Below, piece by piece: positions 8,512-17,675 of a DNA stretch of 64,000 nt. Every line of letters starts with the position of its first letter. Position 1 is the stretch's first letter. Source of the DNA: Poseidonibacter lekithochrous (GTDB lineage Bacteria; Campylobacterota; Campylobacteria; Campylobacterales; Arcobacteraceae). Location: NCBI RefSeq assembly GCF_018861145.1, contig NZ_JAHKQT010000023.1, positions 395,564 through 459,563 on the forward strand, in the 5' to 3' direction. The position numbers and the translations under genes were made by a program. The notes under the pieces were generated by a model, which saw only the letters and a list, made by a program, of their open reading frames with translations, searched no databases and was not told where the DNA came from.

Positions 8512-9271
8512 GTTTGAAATCTCCAAGATAAGCTTTTATTACTTCTTCATCTTTAATCGCGTCTTTAATATCACCTTCAAAAATAGTTTTACCATAATCT
8601 AAAACCATAACTCTATCACATAGTTTATTTACAAATTTCATATCATGTTCAATTAATAAAATTGTAATATCAAACTCATCTCTAATCTTAAAGAATAACT
8701 CAGCTAACTCATGTGTTTCTTGTGGATTCATACCAGCTGCTGGTTCATCTAAAAGTAAAAGCTGTGGACTTGCAGCTAATGCTCGTGCAATTTCAACTTT
8801 TCTTTGCTGTCCATAAGAAAGTGAAGTGGCCTGCTCATCTGCATATTGAGCAATATCTAAAACCTCCATGATCTCCATAGCTCTTTTTCGAACTCTACTT
8901 TCTTCTTTGAAAAATCTAGGAAGTCTAAAAATAGCTTCAAAATAAGTATAAGTTGCTTGATAATCAAAACCAATTAAAACATTGTCCATTACAGTCATTG
9001 AATTAAATAGTCTAATATTTTGGAAGGTTCTAGCTATTCCTCTATGCACAATTTTAAAAGGTTTAATACCATTTATTTTTTGCCCATGAAACTTTATATC
9101 ACCTTCCGTTGGTTCATAATTTCCAGTGATGATGTTAAACATTGTAGTTTTTCCAGCACCATTTGGACCAATTAATCCGTAAATCTCTTTTGCTTGAACG
9201 CTAAAAGAAGTATCTTTGATGGCTGTTACACCACCAAATTTTTTAGTTACATTACAAACTTCTAAAATCAT
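8504..9271 (-). CDS. livG: Branched-chain amino-acid ABC transporter ATPase LivG
   Basis: 255 residues with Walker A GPNGAGKTTMFN, signature LSYGQQRKVEIARAL, Walker B LLLLDEPAAGMNP and H-loop LLIEHDMKFV. LivG-type features include the longer insert after the Q-loop (GIARTFQNIRLFNSM). It energises uptake together with LivF. It overlaps livM by 4 bases upstream and livF downstream. Confidence 0.95.
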   Translation of the reverse strand: MILEVCNVTKKFGGVTAIKDTSFSVQAKEIYGLIGPNGAGKTTMFNIITGNYEPTEGDIKFHGQKINGIKPFKIVHRGIARTFQNIRLFNSMTVMDNVLIGFDYQATYTYFEAIFRLPRFFKEESRVRKRAMEIMEVLDIAQYADEQATSLSYGQQRKVEIARALAASPQLLLLDEPAAGMNPQETHELAELFFKIRDEFDITILLIEHDMKFVNKLCDRVMVLDYGKTIFEGDIKDAIKDEEVIKAYLGDFKHA

Positions 9272-10308
9272 TTATCAGCCTTTTTCTTTTTGAAGAAATC
9301 TTTTAGTTCTTTTTTACCAACTAAACCTTCTCTTGCAAAAAGCATTACAAAAATTAAAATAAGTGAGAATACAACCATTCTCATACCAGGTGTTCCATCA
9401 GTTTCAATTCCCATAAAGCTCATAGGTTCATCTAGGAATCTCATATATTCTAATCCTGCCATTACAAAAATAGTTCCTATAATCGCTCCTGTTGTACTTC
9501 CTAAACCACCTAATACAATAATAATTAGTAATTGGAATGTTAAGAAGAATGTAAATAAATCTGGACTAATACTTGTTAATAAAGAAGCTAATAATCCTCC
9601 TCCAACACCTTCAAAGAAAGCTGAAGTTGTAAACGCATAAGTTTTAATTTTAAATGTATTAACACCCATTGCAGTTGCTGCATCTTCATCATCTCTAACT
9701 GCTTTCATAGCCCGACCATATTTAGAATAAATGATATTTAAGATAGCAAGTACAGTAAAAATAGCAATTCCACCTGTCCAATAAAGATTAGAATATTCTG
9801 GAATATCATTTATACCTAAAGAACCATTTGTAATTTGAGGATTATTAATAGCTAAAATCTTAATAATAAAACCAAAACCTAAAGTTACAATTGCAAGATA
9901 ATCTCCTCTTACTCTAAATACAGGAAAAGATAAAGATAATGCAACAAGTGCTGAAATAATACCTGCAAATAATAGTGCCCAAGCAAACTCTGTTTGCATA
10001 GCTAAAATCCAAGCTGATGGATCTTCAATATCATATTGATAAAGCATTGTATCTGCATCTACAATTAATATAGCCGTAACATAAGCACCAATTGCAACAA
10101 ATCCATTTGGTTCAAGTGAAAACTGACCAGTAATACCATTAATAAGATTATAAGAAACGGCTAGGATTATAAAAATTGCAACGTTGTTTATAATTCTAAT
10201 TGTATATTCATCAAATGTATTTTGAGCAAACCATGTAAACCAAATAGCAGTTACAATAATAGCTAGGTTAATTAACCTTTGGTTAGTAAATATTTTATCT
10301 TCAATCAT
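9268..10308 (-). CDS. livM: Branched-chain amino-acid ABC transporter permease LivM
   Basis: 346-residue permease with about nine to ten membrane segments. The LivM hallmarks are NGITGQFSLEPNGFVAIGAY (loop after the first helices) and the EAA-like cytoplasmic segment GRAMKAVRDDEDAATAMGVN. The C-terminal tail is lysine-rich (FFKKKKADK). It is paired with LivH to form the membrane channel. Confidence 0.95.
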   Translation of the reverse strand: MIEDKIFTNQRLINLAIIVTAIWFTWFAQNTFDEYTIRIINNVAIFIILAVSYNLINGITGQFSLEPNGFVAIGAYVTAILIVDADTMLYQYDIEDPSAWILAMQTEFAWALLFAGIISALVALSLSFPVFRVRGDYLAIVTLGFGFIIKILAINNPQITNGSLGINDIPEYSNLYWTGGIAIFTVLAILNIIYSKYGRAMKAVRDDEDAATAMGVNTFKIKTYAFTTSAFFEGVGGGLLASLLTSISPDLFTFFLTFQLLIIIVLGGLGSTTGAIIGTIFVMAGLEYMRFLDEPMSFMGIETDGTPGMRMVVFSLILIFVMLFAREGLVGKKELKDFFKKKKADK

Positions 10309-10310
10309 AA

Positions 10311-11207
10311 TTAGAACCTACTCTTCTCAAGGTCTTCACCCATAATTCCAGTTGGTTTAAAAATTAATACAAAAATTAATAAAATAAATGCGAAAGCATC
10401 TTTATAACCACCAAGTTCTGGCCAAAACGCAATAAATACAACTTCAGTAAATCCAATAATAAACCCACCAATAACAGCACCAGTTACAGAGCCAATACCA
10501 CCAACAACAGCAGCAGCAAAAGCTTTAAGTCCTACTAAAACTCCCATCATTGGTTCAACACTAGGATAATTAATAGCCCAAAATAAGCCACCAACTGCAG
10601 CAAGTGCAGATCCTAGAGCAAATACAATAGCAATAATTCTATTTCCATCAATACCCATTAAGTTTACAGTTTTAATATCAAAAGAAAGTGCTCGAATAGC
10701 CATTCCATATTTTGTTCTATATAATACAAACAAAATTCCAAGTAATAAAATTAAAGTTACAATTGGAACTGTAATAGATGCAACTGAAAAAACTACACCT
10801 GAAACATCAAATATTTTTTCCATATATTCAGGAACAGGAAAAGATCTTGGAGTTCCACCTGCAAATACTGTAAATGTATTTTCTAAAAAGAAAGAGATAC
10901 CAATTGCCGTAATAAGTAATGAAATTTTTGGAGCTTCTCTTAAAGGTTTATAAGCGATTTTATCCATTAGAACACCAAGTAATGCGGCTATTGTAACTGA
11001 TAACATCATAGTTACAGGGAAGCTTAAATCAAATACTGCCATAAATGTATAACCTAAAAAGGCACCTACCATCATAATATCACCATGGGCGAAGTTAATA
11101 AGCCTAAGCACTCCATATACCATAGTATATCCGATTGCAATAAGGGCATACATACTACCCAAACTAAAACCGTTTACCATCTGTTGCATAAACGTTAATA
11201 TATCCAT
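10311..11207 (-). CDS. livH: Branched-chain amino-acid ABC transporter permease LivH
   Basis: Membrane permease with the LivH signature GYTMVYGVLRLINFAHGDIM near the N-terminus and the EAA-like segment YGMAIRALSFDIKTVNLMGI. An in-frame start exists at 11243, but the ATG at 11207 (MDILTFMQQ) has a good AGGAGA site 6 bases upstream and matches the usual family length. It follows livK after a hairpin that may limit read-through into the permease genes. Confidence 0.93.
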   Translation of the reverse strand: MDILTFMQQMVNGFSLGSMYALIAIGYTMVYGVLRLINFAHGDIMMVGAFLGYTFMAVFDLSFPVTMMLSVTIAALLGVLMDKIAYKPLREAPKISLLITAIGISFFLENTFTVFAGGTPRSFPVPEYMEKIFDVSGVVFSVASITVPIVTLILLLGILFVLYRTKYGMAIRALSFDIKTVNLMGIDGNRIIAIVFALGSALAAVGGLFWAINYPSVEPMMGVLVGLKAFAAAVVGGIGSVTGAVIGGFIIGFTEVVFIAFWPELGGYKDAFAFILLIFVLIFKPTGIMGEDLEKSRF

Positions 11208-11282
11208 TAAATCTCCTGATTTTTTAAAACTGTCAATATTCACACTAATAAAAGTAGCTTTTTTACTTTTATTAATACAAAA

Positions 11283-11314
11283 AAAAAGTCTAGTAAACTT
11301 TTACTAGACTTTTT
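11283..11314 (-). terminator. Hairpin between livK and livH (terminator or attenuator)
   Basis: The perfect stem AAAAAGTCTAGTAAA / TTTACTAGACTTTTT has a small loop and A/T tails on both sides, so it can act in either direction. On the minus strand it ends a run of T right after the livK stop. It probably makes binding protein mRNA more abundant than permease mRNA, as is common in such operons. Confidence 0.75.
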
Positions 11315-11329
11315 AAATTTACTTATAAA

Positions 11330-12445
11330 CTACGGGTTAACTGTCGCTTTAAATCCAGCTTTACCATTTCTAATTTCTTTAATAACTGCAGATCTAGTTG
11401 CGTTACCTTCTTGATTAATAGAAATTTTTCCTGAAACACCATCAAAATCAGTTGTTTTTTTAATTTGTTCATTAATACAAATTGAATTTGTAGGGTCTTC
11501 ACATCTATTCATTGCATCAATTAAGATATTATATGTGTCTGCACCTAATGCTGTGAATGAATTCATTTCTTTATTTCCAGTTTCTTTTTCATGGAAAGTT
11601 ACGAAATCAGCAGAAGTTTTTGATGGAGGATTAGTAGAATCAAAGAAATCTGTAAACATATATCCTTCAACAGAATCTCCACCTAAATCAATAAATGTTT
11701 GGTTAGCAACACCATCTCCACTAAACATTGGTTTATTTAAACCTAATTGTTTAGATTGTCTTGTAATCATTGAAGCTTCTGGATGGTATAAAGGTAAAAA
11801 CATGAAGTCTGGATTAATTTGTTTAATCTGAGAAACTACTGCTTTAAAGTCTTTATCACCTGAAGTTACTTTAATTTTCTTAACAATTTTTCCACCTTTA
11901 GCTGTAAAAGCTTTTTGGAATGCTTTAGAAAGTCCTAAAGAATAAACTTGTGCTTGATCAATAATAACAACTGCTGTTTTATATCCAGATTCAATTGCAT
12001 AGTTTGCAACAACTTCACCTTGGAAACTATCAGTAAAACAAACTCTATTTGCAAATGTCCTTCTAGCTGTTAATTTATCATTTGTAGCAACAGAAGCAAT
12101 TACTGGAACTTTTTTCTTATCTGCAATCGCGATTGTTTGAGCTGTATTTGTAGATGTTAATGCACCTAAAATAGCAACAACTTTATCAGAAGAGATTAAT
12201 CTAGTTGTAGCATTTGCCGTTTCAACTTTATCACCTTTATTATCTAATAATACAATTTTAATTGTATCACCATTTTTAAGTGTTGGTTGTTGCTTATGAG
12301 CTAATTCTAAACCTAAGTGTGTAACTTGACCATAAGCTGCTAATGGTCCAGACATTGGCATAACTGCACCTACTTTAATCTCTTTTGCCGCTACTACACT
12401 GCATGTTAATGCAGAAGCAAGAGCTAAACTTAATATTTTTTTCAT
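11330..12445 (-). CDS. livK: Branched-chain amino-acid-type ABC substrate-binding protein
   Basis: 371-residue periplasmic binding protein of the Peripla_BP_6 (LivJ/LivK) type. It has a Sec signal (MKKILSLALASALTCSVVAA), then KVGAVMPMSGPLAAYGQ, the ligand-cleft TSTNTAQTIAIADKKKVPVI region, and the hinge motif AVVIIDQAQVYSLGLSKAF. An AAGGAGA site precedes the ATG. Family members bind leucine, isoleucine, valine, amides or other small polar ligands, so the exact substrate is not readable. First gene of the liv operon. Confidence 0.92.
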   Translation of the reverse strand: MKKILSLALASALTCSVVAAKEIKVGAVMPMSGPLAAYGQVTHLGLELAHKQQPTLKNGDTIKIVLLDNKGDKVETANATTRLISSDKVVAILGALTSTNTAQTIAIADKKKVPVIASVATNDKLTARRTFANRVCFTDSFQGEVVANYAIESGYKTAVVIIDQAQVYSLGLSKAFQKAFTAKGGKIVKKIKVTSGDKDFKAVVSQIKQINPDFMFLPLYHPEASMITRQSKQLGLNKPMFSGDGVANQTFIDLGGDSVEGYMFTDFFDSTNPPSKTSADFVTFHEKETGNKEMNSFTALGADTYNILIDAMNRCEDPTNSICINEQIKKTTDFDGVSGKISINQEGNATRSAVIKEIRNGKAGFKATVNP

Positions 12446-12474
12446 TGATTCTCCTTTTATTCGAAATTACGATA

Positions 12475-12505
12475 ACATAATATTATGTAAAAATTATGTA
12501 AAAAC
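12475..12505. promoter_or_regulatory. Palindrome and direct repeat upstream of livK
   Basis: A perfect 14-bp palindrome ACATAATATTATGT (12475-12488) overlaps the first of two direct copies of ATTATGTAAAA (12482-12492 and 12494-12504). It lies about 30-60 bases before the livK start, between a TATA-rich promoter-like stretch (about 12516-12530) and the ribosome-binding site. This is a plausible operator for a dimeric regulator. Confidence 0.45.
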
Positions 12506-12670
12506 AGCTTATTTCTATATATAATATACACAAAAGTTACAAATATAATTCAAAAAGCAATTATTTACATGTATTTTTATCTATTTTATCATAGATTCTT
12601 TCTTTAATGCATTTTTTAGTAAACAGAAACTACACAATATTTTATTATTATTAGAGATAAAGGATAAGAT

Positions 12671-13261
12671 ATGAACAAATATATAATAATCGTAGTTGTT
12701 GGCTTATTAGCCTTTATCTCTACAAATTTTTCTAAAGAAATTGTAGTACCTAAAGATAAAAATATTGATTATACAAATACTAAAAAAGCATATTTTGCAG
12801 GTGGTTGTTTTTGGGGTGTTGAACATTTACTTGAAAAACAAAAAGGTGTGAAAGATGTAATCAGCGGATATATGGGTGGAACTGTTAAAAACCCCAGTTA
12901 TTACGGTGTAGTAAAAGGAGATACAGGACATGTTGAAACTGTAGAAGTTATATATAATCCTGAAGAAATATCATATGAGAATTTAACAAAACTATTTTTT
13001 GAAATACATGACCCAACTCAAAAAGATGGTCAAGGTCCAGATATTGGAAGTCAGTATCTATCTGTAGTATTTTATGGAGATGAGAAGGAAAAGAAAATAA
13101 CTGAAAACTTGATAAAAATTCTTGAAACAAAAGGTTATGATGTAGCAACTACACTTAAACCTCACTCACCTTTTTATGCAGCAGAAGGGTATCATCAAAA
13201 TTATTATCTAAGAACTGGCAAAACTCCATATTGTCATGTTTATAAAAAAATCTTTGACTAA
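12671..13261 (+). CDS. msrA: Periplasmic peptide-methionine (S)-S-oxide reductase MsrA
   Basis: It reduces methionine-S-sulfoxide. The catalytic motif GGCFWG has its Cys at about residue 46. GYMGG, GHVETVEV, DPTQKDGQGPDIGSQYLS and the C-terminal AAEGYHQNYY are all conserved. One further Cys (TPYCHVY) near the C-terminus could resolve the intermediate. The first 21 residues form a hydrophobic signal or anchor, so the enzyme acts in the periplasm. An AAGGATAAG site precedes the ATG. Confidence 0.93.
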   Translation: MNKYIIIVVVGLLAFISTNFSKEIVVPKDKNIDYTNTKKAYFAGGCFWGVEHLLEKQKGVKDVISGYMGGTVKNPSYYGVVKGDTGHVETVEVIYNPEEISYENLTKLFFEIHDPTQKDGQGPDIGSQYLSVVFYGDEKEKKITENLIKILETKGYDVATTLKPHSPFYAAEGYHQNYYLRTGKTPYCHVYKKIFD

Positions 13262-13274
13262 TTTTTAGTCAAAG
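13252..13274 (+). terminator. Weak hairpin after msrA
   Basis: The stem CTTTGACTA / TAGTCAAAG has loop ATTTT and overlaps the msrA stop. No strong T-run follows, so it is a weak terminator or an mRNA-end structure. Confidence 0.4.
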
Positions 13275-13304
13275 ATTTAAACAATACTTCTATATACTTC
13301 CTAA

Positions 13305-14450
13305 ATGACAAATATAAAAAAACTTACAATTTTTACCCTTTTGCTTCTAGCAATGACTACTAGTATGTCAAACGTAGCAATAGTAACAGCTTTACCTCAT
13401 CTAAAAGAACATTTTACAAATATAGCAAATATTGAATTCTATTCACGTCTTATGCTTACTCTTCCTTCACTTGTAATTGCACTTTTAGCTCCAATACTTG
13501 GTCATATAATATTTAAGTATGGAAAAAAGAAATCTGTTGTTATTGCACTTGTTATTTTTTCTATTTCAGGAAGTGCTGGTCTGTATTTACAAACACTAGA
13601 AATGCTTCTTTTTTCACGTGCTATTTTTGGTATAGCAGTTGCGACTTTAATGATTGTGTCAACTTCACTTATAGGAGATTATTTTAAAGCTGAGTATAGA
13701 CATAAATTTATGGGATACCAAAGTGCTTTTATGGCTTTAGGTGGAGTTGTCTTTGTAATAGGAGGGGGAGTTTTATCAGATATTAACTGGCGTTACTCTT
13801 TTGGTATTTATTTAATTGGATTTATTCTTCTACCTTTTGTGTTAACTCAAATCAAAGAAGTTATAGTAAATGATAATAATAGTGAGGAAATAGAAGTTGA
13901 TTCTAATATGTACTTTATATATTTTCTCGCATTCTTTTATATGCTAATCTTTTTTATTTTGCCAACGCAAATACCTTTCTTACTTATAGAGAAATTTCAA
14001 GCAAGTGGTAGTTTTGCAGGAACGATTATAGCCCTTGCTTTTGTATCTAATGCTCTTGGCGCTATTACCTTTGCTAAGATAAAGAATAGATTTTCTTACT
14101 CTAATATATATTTAATTGGATTATTTATCATTGCTATTGGCTTTACAGGAGTTGGTCTTGTAAACCATTCATATTTATTTTATATAACAAGTCCAATTTT
14201 AGGTTTTGGTGGTGGTATTATGATGACTAATATAACTGCATGGATGTTAAGTAAGACTAGTATTAAAAAAAGAGTCAAAACATCTGGATATTTTACCTCA
14301 GCTATTTTCTTCGGTCAATTTAGTTCACCTATAGTATTTCATCCACTTGTTTCCTACCTTGGAGTTCAAAGCTTCTTTTTTACTATAGGTATATTTTTAT
14401 TTGTAATTATTAGCTTTATATTAGTATATATGAAAGTTATCAAATCATAA
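13305..14450 (+). CDS. MFS transporter
   Basis: 381 residues with twelve membrane segments. The MFS motif after helix 2 appears as LGHIIFKYGKKKSVV and that at helix 4 as ARAIFGIAVATLMIVSTSLI. The compact size, with short loops, fits the DHA1 drug or metabolite exporters. The substrate is unknown. It lies 44 bases after msrA on the same strand. Confidence 0.85.
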   Translation: MTNIKKLTIFTLLLLAMTTSMSNVAIVTALPHLKEHFTNIANIEFYSRLMLTLPSLVIALLAPILGHIIFKYGKKKSVVIALVIFSISGSAGLYLQTLEMLLFSRAIFGIAVATLMIVSTSLIGDYFKAEYRHKFMGYQSAFMALGGVVFVIGGGVLSDINWRYSFGIYLIGFILLPFVLTQIKEVIVNDNNSEEIEVDSNMYFIYFLAFFYMLIFFILPTQIPFLLIEKFQASGSFAGTIIALAFVSNALGAITFAKIKNRFSYSNIYLIGLFIIAIGFTGVGLVNHSYLFYITSPILGFGGGIMMTNITAWMLSKTSIKKRVKTSGYFTSAIFFGQFSSPIVFHPLVSYLGVQSFFFTIGIFLFVIISFILVYMKVIKS

Positions 14451-14477
14451 ACTAAATAGTAAAGAAGCAGATTTTTA

Positions 14478-15344
14478 TTATGCTTCTTTTGGTACGTAAA
14501 TTAAAACATCATTTGTAACATTTTCCATCATATATAATGAAGTTGAACCATAAAGGAATGAACCTGCATTCTTAACACCATTTGAACCAAGAACAACAAG
14601 GTCTTTATTTTCATCTTTTGCTTTTTCTAGTAATACTTGACTTACACCATGATGTACTTCAATAAGTTCACTATCTGTAATTTCATTTTCTTTAGCAAAC
14701 TCTTCAAATCTCTCTTTTGCTTTTATAACTATATCTTCTTGAATTTCATCTTTATGCTCAAGTGAGTTATGGAAAGTTAAGACAAAGTCATTTAACTGTT
14801 TATATGCATGAATTACTTTTATGCTACTTTTATCAAAAAACTCTTTTGTGAAGTTAATACTTTTTACTGAAATAGGTGATAAATCTGTAAATGCTAAAAT
14901 ACTATCATAATCTTTTTCATAATTGTTTTTTACTATTAATACAGGTAATTTTGTATTTTGTATAGTTCTAATTGCTGTTGAACCAAATACTTTTGTTTTA
15001 AAGTTATCAACACTATTTACACCTATTATTATAAGTTCAGGATTAGTGTCTTTTACTGTATCAATAATTAAACTTGATGGTGATTCAATTTTCACTACAA
15101 TTGCATATTCTATATCATTAATTTGAAGAGTTGTAATTATCTCTTCAATATTTGTTTTAGCCTTTGCTATTAATTCTTCATTGTTTGAATTAGAGAAGTA
15201 TTTATCAAATAAACCTTTATCAATTGCATGAACAATTGTTAGTTTCGCATTTTTTTGTTTTGTTAATTGAAATGCTCTTTTTAAAACTTCTGTACTAAAT
15301 TTTGAAAAATCAATACCTACTACAATATTTTTCTTGATACTCAT
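14478..15344 (-). CDS. Universal stress protein (two UspA domains)
   Basis: Tandem UspA domains. The first starts KNIVVGIDFSKFSTEVLKRA and the second covers about residues 145-288 with the nucleotide-binding GSNGVKNAGSFLYGSTS pattern (G-2x-G-9x-G-S/T). The first domain has the related GVNSVDNFKTKVFGSTA, so both could bind ATP or a similar ligand. I use the ATG at 15344, which has a GGAGG site, rather than an upstream in-frame start at 15392. Confidence 0.9.
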   Translation of the reverse strand: MSIKKNIVVGIDFSKFSTEVLKRAFQLTKQKNAKLTIVHAIDKGLFDKYFSNSNNEELIAKAKTNIEEIITTLQINDIEYAIVVKIESPSSLIIDTVKDTNPELIIIGVNSVDNFKTKVFGSTAIRTIQNTKLPVLIVKNNYEKDYDSILAFTDLSPISVKSINFTKEFFDKSSIKVIHAYKQLNDFVLTFHNSLEHKDEIQEDIVIKAKERFEEFAKENEITDSELIEVHHGVSQVLLEKAKDENKDLVVLGSNGVKNAGSFLYGSTSLYMMENVTNDVLIYVPKEA

Positions 15345-15430
15345 AACTTCCTCCGATATTTGTATTATATAATTAAAGTTATTATAACACAATCATCGTT
15401 AGTAATTGTTTAGGGAAATATTAAAAATAA

Positions 15431-16837
15431 TTATGTTTCTTTTTTATCTTTTTCTTTATGAACTCTTATATGTGTTATTTTATTTTTAGCTCTAAGTCTT
15501 TGTTTTAACTCTTTAAATTTTTGCTTATCTTGTTCTCTTACATTAATAGAAGAGTGGTCTATATCCTCACCCATACTAATATCTAACATCTCACTTTTTT
15601 TCATACTTAATATTTGAGAAGGGAAAACACTTCTATGCCCTGTAATTAAAAATGTAATTACAACTGATATTGCTGCATAAGGTGCAATTTCTAAACCAAA
15701 TAACTCAACAGCCATAATAATAGCTGCTATTGGGGCATTTGTAGCACCTGCTAATAAACTAACAAATCCAATTGCTGAAAAGAAAGCAATATGATCTCCC
15801 ATTAAAGTACCAAATAAATTACCACTAGTTGCACCAACAAAAAATAAAGGTGTTAAAACTCCCCCACTTCCACCAGCTGCAAGAGTTACTGAAGTATATA
15901 TAGTTTTTAATATAAATGCATACCAAGGAATATCCGCTGATAAGCTTTTATCAGAAAAGAAACTATTATTAACAGTCTCTAATCCTAAACCAAAATAAGC
16001 ATCACCTACAATAAAAGATAAAGCAACTAAAAAAGTTCCTCCAAGAAAAGCCTTTAAATAGCCATTCATTTTAATTGATTTAATTGATGATTCTGATTTT
16101 TTTAAAAATGTAATAAAAAAATCTGCAATAATTCCAAAAAATAGTCCAGCTAGTACAACCTGTCCTATTAAAGTAAGTTCAAGTGGAATAGCTTGTGAGA
16201 ATCTCATATCAAAGTATGTATAGTTTAAACCTAAAAATTGAGCAGTTGTGAAAGCAGCAAATCCTGCAATAAAAGAAGGAAGTAAAACATCATACATAAT
16301 AATACCTACAATTAGAACCTCAACTCCAAATATTGCACCTGAAATTGGTGTTCCAAATACAGCAGCGAATCCAGCACTTATTCCACAAATTACAATTTTT
16401 TTTCTATGCTCTTTTGAAAACTTAAATAAATCAGCTATAAAAGATGCAGCTCCCGCACCTATTTGTGCAGCAGGACCTTCTTTACCAGCTGAACCACCTG
16501 CAAAAATAGTAATAACTGTTGCTATTAGTTTTATAGGAATTACTAAAATATCAATTTTTCCATGTCTTTTGTGAATTGCTTCTATTACCTTTTCTGTTCC
16601 ATGCCCTTTTGCATTTGGTGCAAAGGTTTTAGTAAGCCATACTGTAAAAACTAAAGCAAAGGGAAGTAAGTAGTAGTATTTAAATCCAAGTAAATCTCTT
16701 GAATCTTCTGCGTACTCTAAAGTATTTACAAAAAAAGTTACGATACAACCTATTATTATACCTATTACAGTTGATATTATTAGCCATTTGCTTACGGAGA
16801 AAAAGATGATTGATTGTTCAAGAAAGTGTTTTTTCAT
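15431..16837 (-). CDS. ClC family chloride channel/transporter
   Basis: 468 residues and about 16-18 helical segments. The anion-site motifs are GSAGKEGPAAQIG (about 113-125) and GSGGVLTPLFFVGA (about 322-335, in place of GxFxP). A charged cytoplasmic tail of about 50 residues follows the membrane part and has no CBS domain. It moves chloride or similar anions, possibly as a chloride/proton exchanger. Confidence 0.9.
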   Translation of the reverse strand: MKKHFLEQSIIFFSVSKWLIISTVIGIIIGCIVTFFVNTLEYAEDSRDLLGFKYYYLLPFALVFTVWLTKTFAPNAKGHGTEKVIEAIHKRHGKIDILVIPIKLIATVITIFAGGSAGKEGPAAQIGAGAASFIADLFKFSKEHRKKIVICGISAGFAAVFGTPISGAIFGVEVLIVGIIMYDVLLPSFIAGFAAFTTAQFLGLNYTYFDMRFSQAIPLELTLIGQVVLAGLFFGIIADFFITFLKKSESSIKSIKMNGYLKAFLGGTFLVALSFIVGDAYFGLGLETVNNSFFSDKSLSADIPWYAFILKTIYTSVTLAAGGSGGVLTPLFFVGATSGNLFGTLMGDHIAFFSAIGFVSLLAGATNAPIAAIIMAVELFGLEIAPYAAISVVITFLITGHRSVFPSQILSMKKSEMLDISMGEDIDHSSINVREQDKQKFKELKQRLRAKNKITHIRVHKEKDKKET

Positions 16838-16999
16838 AAATATACTTTTAATGTTTTTAGATTATTGAGTATAGTATATAAAAACTTAAGCCGTAAGATA
16901 AAGATGTATAATTAATGGCAAAATTCAAAAGTTTAAAACAAGTTAAGTTTATATAAGATATAATTATAATATTTAAATATTAAATAATAAGGAAAACTT

Positions 17000-17197
17000 A
17001 TGAATATCTTTGAAAAAATGAGAGCTTTTTGTAGACCATTAAGAATTATATTAGGTCTTGTATTAATTGCTATTGGTTTATATACTGGTAATCCATGGTT
17101 TTATTTAGGAATAATTCCTTTAATAGCTGGTGTTGCAAACTTTTGTCCTGCCTGCATGATTTCAAAACAATGTGACTTAAATAAAAAAGAAGATTAA
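17000..17197 (+). CDS. Small DUF2892 (YgaP-type membrane) protein
   Basis: 65 residues: a short amphipathic start, one hairpin of two membrane segments (IILGLVLIAIGLYTGNPWFY, then IIPLIAGVANFCPACMI) and a C-terminal CPACMISKQC cysteine cluster. This matches the DUF2892 family, the stand-alone version of the membrane part of YgaP rhodaneses. An AAGGAAAA site precedes the ATG. Confidence 0.8.
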   Translation: MNIFEKMRAFCRPLRIILGLVLIAIGLYTGNPWFYLGIIPLIAGVANFCPACMISKQCDLNKKED

Positions 17198-17209
17198 TTC
17201 TTCTTTTTT
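17183..17209 (+). terminator. Hairpin terminator after the DUF2892 gene
   Basis: The stem AAAAAAGAAG / CTTCTTTTTT has a 7-base loop and overlaps the stop codon. Its own T-run works on the plus strand and it is nearly symmetrical, so it may also end the tiny minus-strand ORF that follows. Confidence 0.55.
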
Positions 17210-17285
17210 AAAATAAATAAGTTTTTGCCATATCTGCAAGTATATATAATACTAAAAGGGCAAAAATAATTTTACTCATATCCAT
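17208..17285 (-). CDS. Possible 25-residue membrane micro-protein
   Basis: The minus strand reads MDMSKIIFALLVLYILADMA and a few more residues: one membrane helix with short polar ends. An AAGAGT-like site lies just before the ATG. It fills the gap between two small membrane-protein genes. Such tiny ORFs occur by chance, so this is tentative. Confidence 0.35.
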   Translation of the reverse strand: MDMSKIIFALLVLYILADMAKTYLF

Positions 17286-17374
17286 ATTAACTCTTTTTTT
17301 TAATTTATACTATATTATATCTTTTCATTAATCATTTTTTAATATAATCATTTTTTATTTACAAAAGGAATCAA

Positions 17375-17671
17375 ATGTTAAACACATCATTTTCAAGATT
17401 TAGACTTATTTCACTTATTGAAGGTCTTTCATATTTAATACTAGTATTTATTGCAATGCCAATGAAATACTTAGCAGACAACCCTTATTTAGTAAAAGTA
17501 GTAGGTATGGCACATGGTGTGCTGTTTATACTATTTTGTATTGCACTATTCAATGTTATGTTTAAGTGCAAATGGAATAAAGGTTTAGGTTTACAGTTAT
17601 TTGTATATTCTCTTATACCTTTTGGTTTTATTCTAATTGAAAAAGCAATAAAAAACCAAAACAAAGATTAA
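17375..17671 (+). CDS. DUF3817 small membrane protein
   Basis: 98 residues with three membrane segments. The DUF3817 pattern is FRLISLIEGLSYLILVFIAM followed by PMKYL, and a later MAHGVLFILF helix. The domain is often found next to DUF420 and haem/copper oxidase-linked genes, and here a DUF420 gene follows after 4 bases. The function is unknown. Confidence 0.8.
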   Translation: MLNTSFSRFRLISLIEGLSYLILVFIAMPMKYLADNPYLVKVVGMAHGVLFILFCIALFNVMFKCKWNKGLGLQLFVYSLIPFGFILIEKAIKNQNKD

Positions 17672-17675
17672 GTTT

